A stretch of 5,587 bases of DNA from an uncultured Streptococcus sp. (GCF_959025735.1 NZ_CAUFJQ010000110.1:1-5587); one strand, 5' to 3'; counted from the first letter of the stretch, positions 1 through 5,120 are shown. Notes: generated by a model from the letters alone, not told the origin. Numbers and translations: made by a program.

Positions 1-2
1 AT

Positions 3-11
3 TGTTATACT
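3..11 (+). promoter_or_regulatory. Extended -10 promoter element for the CoA-binding protein gene
   Basis: TGT followed by TATACT (hexamer at 6-11) forms an extended -10 element, the promoter style seen elsewhere in this window. Transcription would begin near 18, leaving a leader of about 30 nt before the ATG at 49. The -35 region lies before the window, so it cannot be checked. Confidence 0.45.
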
Positions 12-48
12 ATTTAAAGAAAGGAAACGCATACAAAAGGAGATTCTT

Positions 49-501
49 ATGGCTTATTCATTTCGCAACCCTAGTGATGGCATTATCAAACATTACCTAG
101 AAACCAGCAAGATCATCGCTGTAGTTGGATTATCTGATCGTGAAGACACAACCAGTCATCGTGTCAGCAAGGAGATGCAAGAGCGGGGCTATCGGATCAT
201 TCCCGTCAACCCCCGCGCAGCTGGTGGCCAGATCCTTGGAGAAACGGTGTATGCTAGCTTACAGGAGATTCCTTTCCCAGTAGATATCGTTGATGTATAT
301 CGTCGCAGTGAGTTTTTGCCAGATGTGGCGCGTGATTTTATTGAGACGGATGCGAAAATTTTCTGGGCACAATTGGGACTGGAAAATCAAGAAGCAGAAG
401 AAATCCTTCGTGGAGCTAGACGAGAAGATATTGTCATGAACCGCTGTATCAAACGGGAACACACCCGATTAATCTTGGGTGCATCCCTATACGGAGTATG
501 A
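49..501 (+). CDS. CoA-binding domain protein (YccU/CoA_binding_2 family)
   Basis: A 150-residue single-domain protein that looks like the NAD(P)-binding-like Rossmann domain of the CoA_binding_2 (YccU) family, the fold of the N-terminal domain of succinyl-CoA synthetase. Visible family features are the N-terminal strand-turn VVGLSDR (25-31), the second strand GYRIIPVNP (47-55), the segment VDIVDVYRRSE (78-88), KIFWAQLG (103-110) and the closing VMNRCIKRE (129-137). Related proteins usually have MDRC in the last motif; here it is MNRC. The length is normal for the family. The start is well supported: AAAAGGAG at 35-42 lies 6 nt before the ATG. The protein is probably cytosolic. No enzymatic reaction is firmly established for the stand-alone family, so only the fold and probable CoA or nucleotide binding are claimed. 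It appears to be a single-gene unit, with its own promoter element and a terminator 28 nt after its stop codon. Confidence 0.88.
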   Translation: MAYSFRNPSDGIIKHYLETSKIIAVVGLSDREDTTSHRVSKEMQERGYRIIPVNPRAAGGQILGETVYASLQEIPFPVDIVDVYRRSEFLPDVARDFIETDAKIFWAQLGLENQEAEEILRGARREDIVMNRCIKREHTRLILGASLYGV

Positions 502-528
502 CTGACAAGAAATTGACAGTAAAATTAT

Positions 529-562
529 AGAAGAAAACCCCAGCTTGCTGGGGTTTTCTTCT
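529..562. terminator. Bidirectional intrinsic terminator between convergent genes
   Basis: An almost uninterrupted inverted repeat with arms at 529-543 and 548-562 (about 15 bp) and a CTTG tetraloop at 544-547. The core is a GC-rich CCCCAG/CTGGGG stem with A-rich and T-rich outer arms, so either strand reads as hairpin plus U-rich tail. It lies between the stop of the CoA-binding protein gene (501) and the stop of the minus-strand membrane protein gene (568), and so most likely terminates both. Confidence 0.9.
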
Positions 563-567
563 TACTC

Positions 568-1437
568 TTATTCAGTTTCATGGCTTGGATGGCCTGTGAA
601 ATGTCGCGGCCCTTGTTTAATCTGCTTGATTTGATCATAAAATGCAATTTGGCAGTTGATAAAGTAAGGCATGGTATAGAAGCCGATGACATCGCGCGTG
701 AAGTAATTCAAGAAGTACCAACCAATCAAGGTTAGATCGAGCACCAAGCGATTGCTGCGGAACCCTTTCATGGTTTCACGACTTTGGCGAAGCACTCCAA
801 AGGCTCCCTTGTAGTCGCCGTCTCGTAATTGTTCATAGAGGATCAATTCGACCAAGCTGAGACTGTAGTATTGTGGCAGGTAAAAGAGGAGGCCGAGTAG
901 GCCCAGCACGACACCGGTAGTCATCAGAGGCATTTGTTGCATGAGAGATTGGAATTCAGGACTGGAAGCACTCAGAGTGCTAGGGTTGCTCACCTTGTCG
1001 TAAATCGCCAAAAATCGAATGCTGGCGTAGGTGCTGATGAGGCTCCCTACATAGAGGATGAGTCCCCATAAAAAGAGGACGACTTGCTTCAAGATCAAGG
1101 TGGCAAATACAGAGGTAAAGCGATCTTGTTTAAAGATATCTAACACGCGTGTTCGGTGTTCGATCTTGGGATTGATCGTATCTAAATAGCTAAAAGTCGC
1201 ACCGACCACTAAAATGGAGATGACAAAGGAGACGACAGAAGGAAAGAGCAGCCGCTGGATCATGTAGATACCTGCTTGCTGCAAGGTCATGTCCGGTAGT
1301 AGATCGACCAGATCTTGCCCACTTAAGAGAAAGTTAGCAAGAATGGTCAACAGGACCGGCAAGGCAAAAAGGATAGCTAAGCCCGGTTGCTGGACTTGCA
1401 TGGTACGTGCCCGGAGGCGAATCAGTTTAAGGTTCAT
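568..1437 (-). CDS. DUF975-type integral membrane protein
   Basis: A 289-residue multi-pass membrane protein. Hydrophobic segments lie near residues 19-38, 62-84, 112-145, 172-200 and 231-265. The C-terminal half has the pattern I associate with DUF975 proteins: a helix with LPQYYSLSLVELILYEQ (187-203), then the AFGVLRQSRETMKGFRSNRL stretch (212-231) and IGWYFLNYFTRDVIGFYTMPY (238-258), ending in AFYDQI. The family is widespread in Firmicutes and has no established function. I chose the ATG at 1437 because AGAGAG lies a suitable distance upstream on the minus strand. An in-frame ATG at 1455 lacks a ribosome binding site, and the open frame extending to 1512 runs through the promoter. A few dozen residues around 147-165 look like a polar loop. 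The gene is transcribed divergently from tgt and converges on the shared terminator at 529-562. No partner gene in the window suggests its role. Confidence 0.85.
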   Translation of the reverse strand: MNLKLIRLRARTMQVQQPGLAILFALPVLLTILANFLLSGQDLVDLLPDMTLQQAGIYMIQRLLFPSVVSFVISILVVGATFSYLDTINPKIEHRTRVLDIFKQDRFTSVFATLILKQVVLFLWGLILYVGSLISTYASIRFLAIYDKVSNPSTLSASSPEFQSLMQQMPLMTTGVVLGLLGLLFYLPQYYSLSLVELILYEQLRDGDYKGAFGVLRQSRETMKGFRSNRLVLDLTLIGWYFLNYFTRDVIGFYTMPYFINCQIAFYDQIKQIKQGPRHFTGHPSHETE

Positions 1438-1468
1438 AGATGACACTCTCTTCATAGTAGTACTTTTT

Positions 1469-1477
1469 ATTATAACA
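1469..1477 (-). promoter_or_regulatory. Extended -10 promoter for the DUF975-type gene
   Basis: Read on the minus strand this is TGT-TATAAT: a consensus -10 hexamer (1474-1469) with the TGn extension. Transcription would begin near 1462, giving a leader of about 25 nt to the ATG at 1437. At the expected -35 position (about 1492-1498) the sequence is GC-rich and a poor match, so the promoter seems to rely on the extended -10. Confidence 0.6.
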
Positions 1478-1484
1478 TAAGTCC

Positions 1485-1513
1485 GTGACAGAGCCGGTAA
1501 AATTTGGTACAAT
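1485..1513 (+). promoter_or_regulatory. Promoter for tgt
   Basis: GTGACA at 1485-1490 (5 of 6 matches to TTGACA), a 17-bp spacer, then TACAAT at 1508-1513 (5 of 6 to TATAAT) preceded by TGG, which supplies the extended -10 TGn. Transcription would begin near 1520, leaving a leader of about 68 nt. The element overlaps the upstream region of the divergent DUF975 promoter. Confidence 0.7.
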
Positions 1514-1524
1514 CGTACAGGTGC

Positions 1525-1574
1525 TCACAGGAAAACTGTGACAGGAATAAGAAGGCTGGGACTGTTTTTCCCAG
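1525..1574 (+). promoter_or_regulatory. Two hairpins in the tgt leader
   Basis: The short tgt leader holds two inverted repeats: TCACAG/CTGTGA (1525-1530 with 1536-1541, loop GAAAA) and CTGGGA/TCCCAG (1556-1561 with 1569-1574, 7-nt loop). The second ends 3 nt before the GGAGGT ribosome binding site at 1578-1583. The stems are clear in sequence. A regulatory role is only inferred, and no known riboswitch class is recognised here. Confidence 0.4.
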
Positions 1575-1587
1575 TACGGAGGTAACC

Positions 1588-2730
1588 ATGACAGATTCAC
1601 CGATTCAATATCGATTAATCAAAAAAGAAAAGCATACAGGTGCTCGTCTGGGAGAAATTATTACCCCTCACGGGACCTTCCCGACCCCAATGTTTATGCC
1701 TGTAGGGACTCAGGCAACCGTTAAGACCCAATCGCCAGAAGAACTCAAGGAAATGGGTTCCGGAATTATCTTGGCCAACACCTACCATCTCTGGCTTCGT
1801 CCGGGGGACGACTTGGTCGCAAAAGCAGGAGGACTGCACCAGTTCATGAACTGGGACCAGCCCATTTTGACAGATAGTGGAGGCTTCCAGGTCTATTCAT
1901 TGGCGGATACCCGCAACATCACCGAAGAAGGGGTAACCTTTAAAAATCACCTCAACGGCTCGAAGATGTTCCTCTCTCCAGAAAAGGCCATCTCCATCCA
2001 AAACAATCTAGGAAGCGACATCATGATGTCCTTTGATGAATGCCCTCAGTTCTATCAGCCTTATGATTATGTGAAAAAATCGATCGAACGGACCAGTCGT
2101 TGGGCAGAACGTGGGCTTAAGGCTCATCGTCGCCCTCATGATCAAGGTCTTTTCGGGATTGTCCAAGGGGCTGGATTTGAAGACTTGCGCCGTCAGTCTG
2201 CTCAAGATCTGGTCAGCATGGACTTCCCAGGCTATTCTATCGGTGGCTTAGCTGTTGGGGAAAGCCATGAAGAGATGAATGCCGTGCTGGATTTCACAAC
2301 TCCGCTCTTGCCAGAGAACAAGCCACGCTATCTCATGGGAGTAGGAGCTCCAGACAGTCTGATCGATGGCGTTATTCGTGGAGTGGACATGTTTGACTGT
2401 GTCTTACCGACGCGGATTGCGCGAAATGGTACCTGTATGACCAGCCAAGGACGCCTAGTGGTGAAAAATGCGCAATTTGCAGAAGACTTTACACCGCTAG
2501 ATCCCGAATGTGATTGCTACACTTGTAAGAACTATACCCGAGCTTACCTTCGCCACCTCCTCAAGGCAGATGAGACCTTCGGCATTCGCTTGACCAGCTA
2601 TCACAACCTATACTTCTTGATCAACCTCATGAAGCAGGTCCGTCAAGCCATTATGGATGACAATCTCTTAGAATTCCGTGAGCATTTCGTCGAAAAATAT
2701 GGCTATAACAAATCAGGACGGAATTTCTAG
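1588..2730 (+). CDS. tgt: tRNA-guanine transglycosylase
   Basis: Queuine tRNA-ribosyltransferase (EC 2.4.2.29). In bacteria it swaps guanine-34 of tRNAs with GUN anticodons (Asp, Asn, His, Tyr) for preQ1, a step in making queuosine. The 380-residue protein is full length. Catalytic aspartates are in TDSGGFQ (D96) and MFDCVLPTR (D270, the nucleophile position). The pocket segment GLAVGE (220-225) is present. The zinc site is complete: C308, C310 and C313 in CDCYTC, plus H339. I chose the ATG at 1588 because GGAGGT (1578-1583) precedes it and the protein then begins in the usual way. The open frame reaches back to 1504, but that part covers the promoter. The gene has its own promoter and a hairpin-bearing leader. 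It is followed after one base by a kinase-like gene, probably co-transcribed. No other queuosine genes (queA, queG, a transporter) are in the window. Confidence 0.97.
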   Translation: MTDSPIQYRLIKKEKHTGARLGEIITPHGTFPTPMFMPVGTQATVKTQSPEELKEMGSGIILANTYHLWLRPGDDLVAKAGGLHQFMNWDQPILTDSGGFQVYSLADTRNITEEGVTFKNHLNGSKMFLSPEKAISIQNNLGSDIMMSFDECPQFYQPYDYVKKSIERTSRWAERGLKAHRRPHDQGLFGIVQGAGFEDLRRQSAQDLVSMDFPGYSIGGLAVGESHEEMNAVLDFTTPLLPENKPRYLMGVGAPDSLIDGVIRGVDMFDCVLPTRIARNGTCMTSQGRLVVKNAQFAEDFTPLDPECDCYTCKNYTRAYLRHLLKADETFGIRLTSYHNLYFLINLMKQVRQAIMDDNLLEFREHFVEKYGYNKSGRNF

Positions 2731-2731
2731 G

Positions 2732-3352
2732 ATGGATCGTGAAAGACTATTAGACTCCTTGGTAAAAAAGATCCAGACAAAAGAATTGCAGACCCTTGGG
2801 ATCTATGGTCATGGTGGTTCAGGAAAAACAACCTTTACAAAAGCGCTCTGTGAGCGATTGGACCCCACAAAAGTTAACCTTTTAGAGACGGATCCCTATA
2901 TTATTGGAAGTCCAAGAGGGTTGGTTGTGCCAAAAGACTTACCGGACCAAAAAGTAACCGCATGTTTGTCAAGTGCTCACGAATTGGCTAGTCTAGAACG
3001 AGATATTCGAGCCCTTCAAGCAGGAATGGATATACGAACGATTGATCAGCCATGGTCTCCAAGCCACATATTATCTGGCAACAAGCCCATTCTAATCGTA
3101 GAAGGGATGTCAGTAGCTTTTTTACCCAAGTCTTTGTTTGATCAAACCATTTGTTTTTACACAGATGATCATACGGAGCTAGAAAGACGATTAAGCAGAG
3201 ACGTCGCCCAACGGAATCGAGAGGTAGACTTCATCTATCGAACTCACCAGATCAGGCGAGAACAATACCATCAGTATTACCAACCGATGGAAGGTGAAGC
3301 AAATATCCTAGTCAATACTTCACAAGATCAATTTTGTATTGAAAAAGAATAG
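2732..3352 (+). CDS. Uridine-kinase-like P-loop nucleoside kinase family protein
   Basis: A 206-residue P-loop protein of the uridine kinase/phosphoribulokinase-like group, predicted cytosolic. The Walker A motif is GHGGSGKT (26-33). Other family-like features are ETDPY (52-56), the strand ILIVEG (120-125) with an acidic residue at the Walker B position, the lid-type stretch ERRLSRDVAQRNRE (151-164) and a C-terminal ANILVN (190-195) resembling the ADIIV strand of uridine kinases. The real substrate cannot be read from sequence, and annotation as uridine kinase would be an over-call. I chose the ATG at 2732 because it starts just after the tgt stop (2728-2730) and has AGGACGG at 2715-2721. Earlier in-frame ATGs at 2678 and 2699 lie inside tgt without a ribosome binding site. 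The one-base gap suggests co-transcription and translational coupling with tgt. A terminator begins directly after its stop codon. Confidence 0.8.
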   Translation: MDRERLLDSLVKKIQTKELQTLGIYGHGGSGKTTFTKALCERLDPTKVNLLETDPYIIGSPRGLVVPKDLPDQKVTACLSSAHELASLERDIRALQAGMDIRTIDQPWSPSHILSGNKPILIVEGMSVAFLPKSLFDQTICFYTDDHTELERRLSRDVAQRNREVDFIYRTHQIRREQYHQYYQPMEGEANILVNTSQDQFCIEKE

Positions 3353-3381
3353 AAAGTTCTACTGAAAAGTAGAACTTTTTT
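3353..3381 (+). terminator. Intrinsic terminator of the tgt-kinase unit; first copy of a repeated hairpin
   Basis: A perfect 11-bp stem, AAAGTTCTACT (3353-3363) with AGTAGAACTTT (3368-3378), a GAAA tetraloop and a run of six T (3376-3381). It begins at the base after the kinase stop codon. The same arms recur in the hairpin at 4868-4903; the right-hand halves share 17 identical bases (3365-3381). Confidence 0.9.
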
Positions 3382-3409
3382 GATTAAATTTCATAGAGCA
3401 TCGATATTG

Positions 3410-3438
3410 TTGTAAGCAAATTTGTTATTGGGTATAAT
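3410..3438 (+). promoter_or_regulatory. Promoter for the ComR-like regulator gene
   Basis: TTGTAA at 3410-3415 (4 of 6 to consensus), a 17-bp spacer and a perfect TATAAT at 3433-3438. Transcription would start near 3445, only about 16 nt before the ATG at 3461, leaving just room for the ribosome binding site. No ComR-box-like palindrome is seen here, so the regulator is probably expressed without autoactivation. Confidence 0.65.
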
Positions 3439-3460
3439 ATATTCAGGAAGGACGATAACT

Positions 3461-4372
3461 ATGGTGGAAGATCTTCGAAAATTTGCAACTCTTGTGAAAA
3501 AATATAGAAAACAAAAAGGAATGACCAAAGAAGAGTTGTGTCAGGATGAGAGCGAGTTAACTGTGCGTCAATTAACTAGAATAGAGTCAGGCTTGTCGAG
3601 ACCAACATTAACTAAGATAAATTTTTTAGCTGAACGACTAGACATGAATTTATTTGCATTGATGCCAGACTATACAGAATTACCAAAAGAATATTTAGAC
3701 TTAAAATACCAATTATTAAGAAATACGACGTATTCGGATAAAAGAAAGATTTATGAAGAGGAAAAACGTTTCGAAATCATATATGAGAATTATTATGAAG
3801 ATTTGCCTGAAGAGGAGCAATTGATTGTTGATATCTTAACCACTATATCCGATGTTAATGAGAGTGAATTGATTGAACTTGGAAATCATTTATTGGAGGA
3901 TTATCTTGATCAACTAAAAAAGAAGAATACATATACCTTAAATGATCTATTGTTGATTAAATTACTTTTAATAATAATGATACACGATGATGACATATAC
4001 TGTAATCCAGGATGGCAATTGTTACCGCAAATTGTACAAAGGTTATTGGTAGATGATGGTGAATTATTAATCTATCAGCAATTTGTATTGAGAGATACAC
4101 TTTTTCTAGCTTTAGGGTTGTTTTTTAGATTAGGTGATTATAAAAAAGTTAGAGAAATATTAGACAGGTTAATCCAAATTATGGAACGAACTCAAGACTA
4201 TCAAAAAAAATCTTTGATAGATATGTTCGAATGGAAATATTATCTCAGTTACAAGAATGATAAAAAAGAGGCTAAAGAGTATTACGAATCAGCTATACAC
4301 TTTGCAGAAATGATTAAAGAAGATATGCTATTAAAAAAACTAAAACAGGAATGGCAACAGGATATTAAATAA
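3461..4372 (+). CDS. ComR-like RRNPP-family peptide-responsive transcriptional regulator
   Basis: A 303-residue cytosolic DNA-binding protein. Residues about 5-65 form an XRE-type helix-turn-helix; the segment ELTVRQLTRIESGLSRPTL (32-50) closely follows the ComR pattern. The rest is an all-helical, TPR-like peptide-sensing region with ComR-like landmarks: YYEDLPEEEQLIVDIL (111-126), LLEDYLDQLKKK (144-155), TLNDLLLIK (159-167) and the terminal repeat KKEAKEYYESAIHFAE (268-283). Known members (ComR, and the paralogues ScuR and SarF in S. salivarius) bind a short imported peptide and activate promoters with an ECom/ComR box. The ATG at 3461 is preferred: AGGAAGG (3445-3451) lies 9 nt upstream, and the length matches ComR. 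The frame is open back to 3422, but that part overlaps the promoter. The gene is AT-rich compared with tgt. A ComR-box palindrome begins 2 nt after its stop. It could be called TprA/PlcR-like, but the adjacent box favours a ComR paralogue. No comS-like gene is seen beside it. Confidence 0.85.
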   Translation: MVEDLRKFATLVKKYRKQKGMTKEELCQDESELTVRQLTRIESGLSRPTLTKINFLAERLDMNLFALMPDYTELPKEYLDLKYQLLRNTTYSDKRKIYEEEKRFEIIYENYYEDLPEEEQLIVDILTTISDVNESELIELGNHLLEDYLDQLKKKNTYTLNDLLLIKLLLIIMIHDDDIYCNPGWQLLPQIVQRLLVDDGELLIYQQFVLRDTLFLALGLFFRLGDYKKVREILDRLIQIMERTQDYQKKSLIDMFEWKYYLSYKNDKKEAKEYYESAIHFAEMIKEDMLLKKLKQEWQQDIK

Positions 4373-4374
4373 AT

Positions 4375-4396
4375 AGCAGGACATTTTTGTCCTGTT
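4375..4396. promoter_or_regulatory. ECom/ComR-box-like operator
   Basis: A 22-bp palindrome with half-sites AGCAGGACA and TGTCCTGTT around a TTTT centre. The published streptococcal ECom consensus, recalled from knowledge of comS and sigX promoters, has half-sites AACANGACA and TGTCNTGTT around four free bases. Only the second base differs (G for A). The palindrome ends 19 nt before a perfect TATAAT (4416-4421), and its centre is about 42 bp upstream of the inferred transcription start. This is a typical position for an activator that replaces a -35 element. It follows the regulator stop codon by 2 nt and could also form an RNA hairpin, but no T run follows, so a plain terminator is unlikely. 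Confidence 0.8.
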
Positions 4397-4415
4397 AAAC
4401 TATATATCAAAAACC

Positions 4416-4421
4416 TATAAT
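4416..4421 (+). promoter_or_regulatory. -10 element of a probable activator-dependent promoter
   Basis: A perfect TATAAT with no usable -35: the 15- to 18-bp spacings give at most 3 of 6 matches (for example TTAAAC at 4395-4400). Together with the palindrome at 4375-4396 this suggests that transcription needs the bound regulator. The start would be near 4428, about 22 nt before the ATG at 4450. Confidence 0.65.
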
Positions 4422-4449
4422 AAGTGTATTAAGAAAGTAGGTGAAAAAA

Positions 4450-4830
4450 ATGGCTAATCAAACTAAAAAGATCATATCTCTAATAGCAATAGTTTTATCT
4501 ATTGGGATTGTATCGTATGCATTACAAAAAAACGCCATTGCTGAATCAACAGGAATTGATCAAAAGGAAAACCAAACAATACAAATTTATAAAAAAATCT
4601 TAAGAGGTAAATCAGAAAAAGAAATAAATGATTATTTTGGGAATTTACCTGATAGTAAAGTAATTATTGCTGATGAATCCGGTGGATTTACAACGAGTTC
4701 CACAAATGATTATAGTAATCCAGTTGAAACTATTGATGAGAGAGGGAATAAAGAGTTAAAGTCATTTCAAGATACAAGCACTGCATCAACAATTGGTGAA
4801 ATAAAAGCGGCCTTGAAAATCAATAAATAA
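4450..4830 (+). CDS. Secreted or membrane-anchored protein of unknown function, putative regulator target
   Basis: I do not recognise this family. The 126-residue protein starts with a short basic stretch (K6, K7), a hydrophobic segment at about 8-25 (ISLIAIVLSIGIVSYAL) and AIA at 29-31, a plausible signal peptidase I site that would release about 95 residues. The mature part is polar and rich in Ser, Thr, Asn, Lys and acidic residues. It has a helix-like start (IQIYKKILRGKSEKEINDYF, 45-64), a Gly/Ser/Thr-rich middle (ESGGFTTSSTND, 76-87) and a basic end (IKAALKINK). There is no cysteine, so it is not a lipoprotein and has no disulfides. It also has no tryptophan, no LPxTG anchor and no double-glycine leader. 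The ATG at 4450 is preferred to the in-frame GTG at 4441, because that GTG is part of the AGGTG ribosome binding site (4439-4443). It probably is activated by the upstream ComR-like protein. Possible roles are a bacteriocin-like effector, an immunity or surface protein, or a pheromone precursor. Confidence 0.75.
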   Translation: MANQTKKIISLIAIVLSIGIVSYALQKNAIAESTGIDQKENQTIQIYKKILRGKSEKEINDYFGNLPDSKVIIADESGGFTTSSTNDYSNPVETIDERGNKELKSFQDTSTASTIGEIKAALKINK

Positions 4831-4867
4831 AAAGTGAAAGGAAGTAATTAGCGTATCACTTTACGTT

Positions 4868-4903
4868 AAAAAGTTCTACTTTGCTAAAAAGTAGAACTTT
4901 TTT
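4868..4903. terminator. Intrinsic terminator after the cassette; second copy of the repeated hairpin
   Basis: A 15-bp stem with arms at 4868-4882 and 4888-4902, a 5-nt loop (4883-4887) and six T at 4898-4903. The A run on the left mirrors the T run on the right, so it could work on both strands. It lies 37 nt after the secreted-protein stop and insulates the S10 operon from the cassette. The arms AAAGTTCTACT and AGTAGAACTTT are the same as in the hairpin at 3353-3381, but the loop differs. Confidence 0.88.
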
Positions 4904-4956
4904 CTATATAATAGCAACTTTTTTAGCACTCTATTTCTTTCGAAAACACTTTCATC

Positions 4957-5015
4957 AAAAAAACGAAAAAAATCTTCTCAAATCCCTTGCATTGGGCCTT
5001 TGTTTGTGTTAAACT
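4957..5015 (+). promoter_or_regulatory. Strong promoter of the S10 ribosomal protein operon
   Basis: TTGCAT at 4987-4992 (4 of 6 to TTGACA), a 17-bp spacer and TAAACT at 5010-5015 preceded by TGT, an extended -10. Two A7 tracts at 4957-4963 and 4966-4972 lie 14-30 bp upstream of the -35 and could act as an UP element, as is common at ribosomal promoters. Transcription would start near 5022, giving a leader of about 130 nt. Confidence 0.75.
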
Positions 5016-5021
5016 ACTATG

Positions 5022-5120
5022 GTGCTGTGAAAAACAGCTATTAGCTTTGATGCAAGAGGTTGCGACACGCTCGGTTGCATTGCCACGCAACGCGCGTCGG
5101 TTTTCTTGTGGAGCTAGCCT
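5022..5120 (+). ncRNA. Structured leader RNA of the S10 operon
   Basis: The leader can fold into a small hairpin, GCTGT (5024-5028) with ACAGC (5034-5038), followed by a long stem made of four stacked parts. These are TTAGCT (5041-5046) with AGCTAG (5112-5117, one G-U); GCAAGAGG (5052-5059) with the 5102-5109 segment including G-U pairs; CGACACGC (5063-5070) with GCGCGTCG (5092-5099, one A-C mismatch); and GTTGC (5074-5078) with GCAAC (5087-5091), closing an 8-nt loop ATTGCCAC. It is GC-rich in its core despite an AT-rich surrounding. In E. coli the S10 leader binds L4 for autogenous control. The same role here is inference, and I cannot assign an Rfam family by eye. Confidence 0.6.

Larger units (their letters stand above)
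3382..4867. other. AT-rich two-gene signalling cassette between matching hairpins
   Basis: This 1.49-kb segment contains the ComR-like regulator, its putative operator and the secreted-protein gene. It is visibly richer in A and T than its neighbours: the 60 bases at 3721-3780 contain 18 G or C, while 60 bases of tgt at 2281-2340 contain 33. It is bounded by two hairpins with the same arms (3353-3381 and 4868-4903). No transposase, integrase or clear target-site duplication is seen. Acquisition as a unit is an inference from composition and boundaries. Confidence 0.5.

Noticed and set aside
1289..1480. Open plus-strand frame antisense to the DUF975 gene (63 codons)
   Set aside because: It lies fully opposite a well-supported membrane protein gene, has no family resemblance and runs into the promoter region. 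Similar frames at 259-462, 1615-1839 and 2008-2205 on the minus strand, opposite the CoA-binding and tgt genes, were dropped for the same reason.
1504..1587. N-terminal extension of tgt
   Set aside because: The frame is open, but it overlaps the -10 and leader hairpins, and the GGAGGT site and normal Tgt length place the start at 1588.
3422..3460. Upstream start for the ComR-like regulator
   Set aside because: It would put the start inside the promoter, upstream of the TATAAT. The ATG at 3461 has a good ribosome binding site and gives the usual ComR length.
4283..4290. TACGAATC, similar to the ComX (sigma-X) cin-box TACGAATA
   Set aside because: It lies inside the regulator coding sequence, has one mismatch, and lacks the supporting upstream T-rich context.
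4375..4396. The palindrome as an ordinary terminator of the regulator gene
   Set aside because: The stem is strong, but no T run follows (TTAAAC instead), and it matches the ECom consensus almost fully. Partial termination cannot be excluded.
4847..4894. Possible 15-codon peptide (ATT start) after AAAGGAAG, running into the terminator
   Set aside because: It would need a very rare ATT start, and half its codons are terminator stem sequence. No known pheromone motif such as a WW pair is present.
4944..4976. Ten-codon minus-strand frame (starting MKVFSKEI) upstream of the S10 promoter, considered as a pheromone gene
   Set aside because: No ribosome binding site precedes its ATG, no promoter is visible for it, and the peptide has no resemblance to known ComS or Phr precursors.
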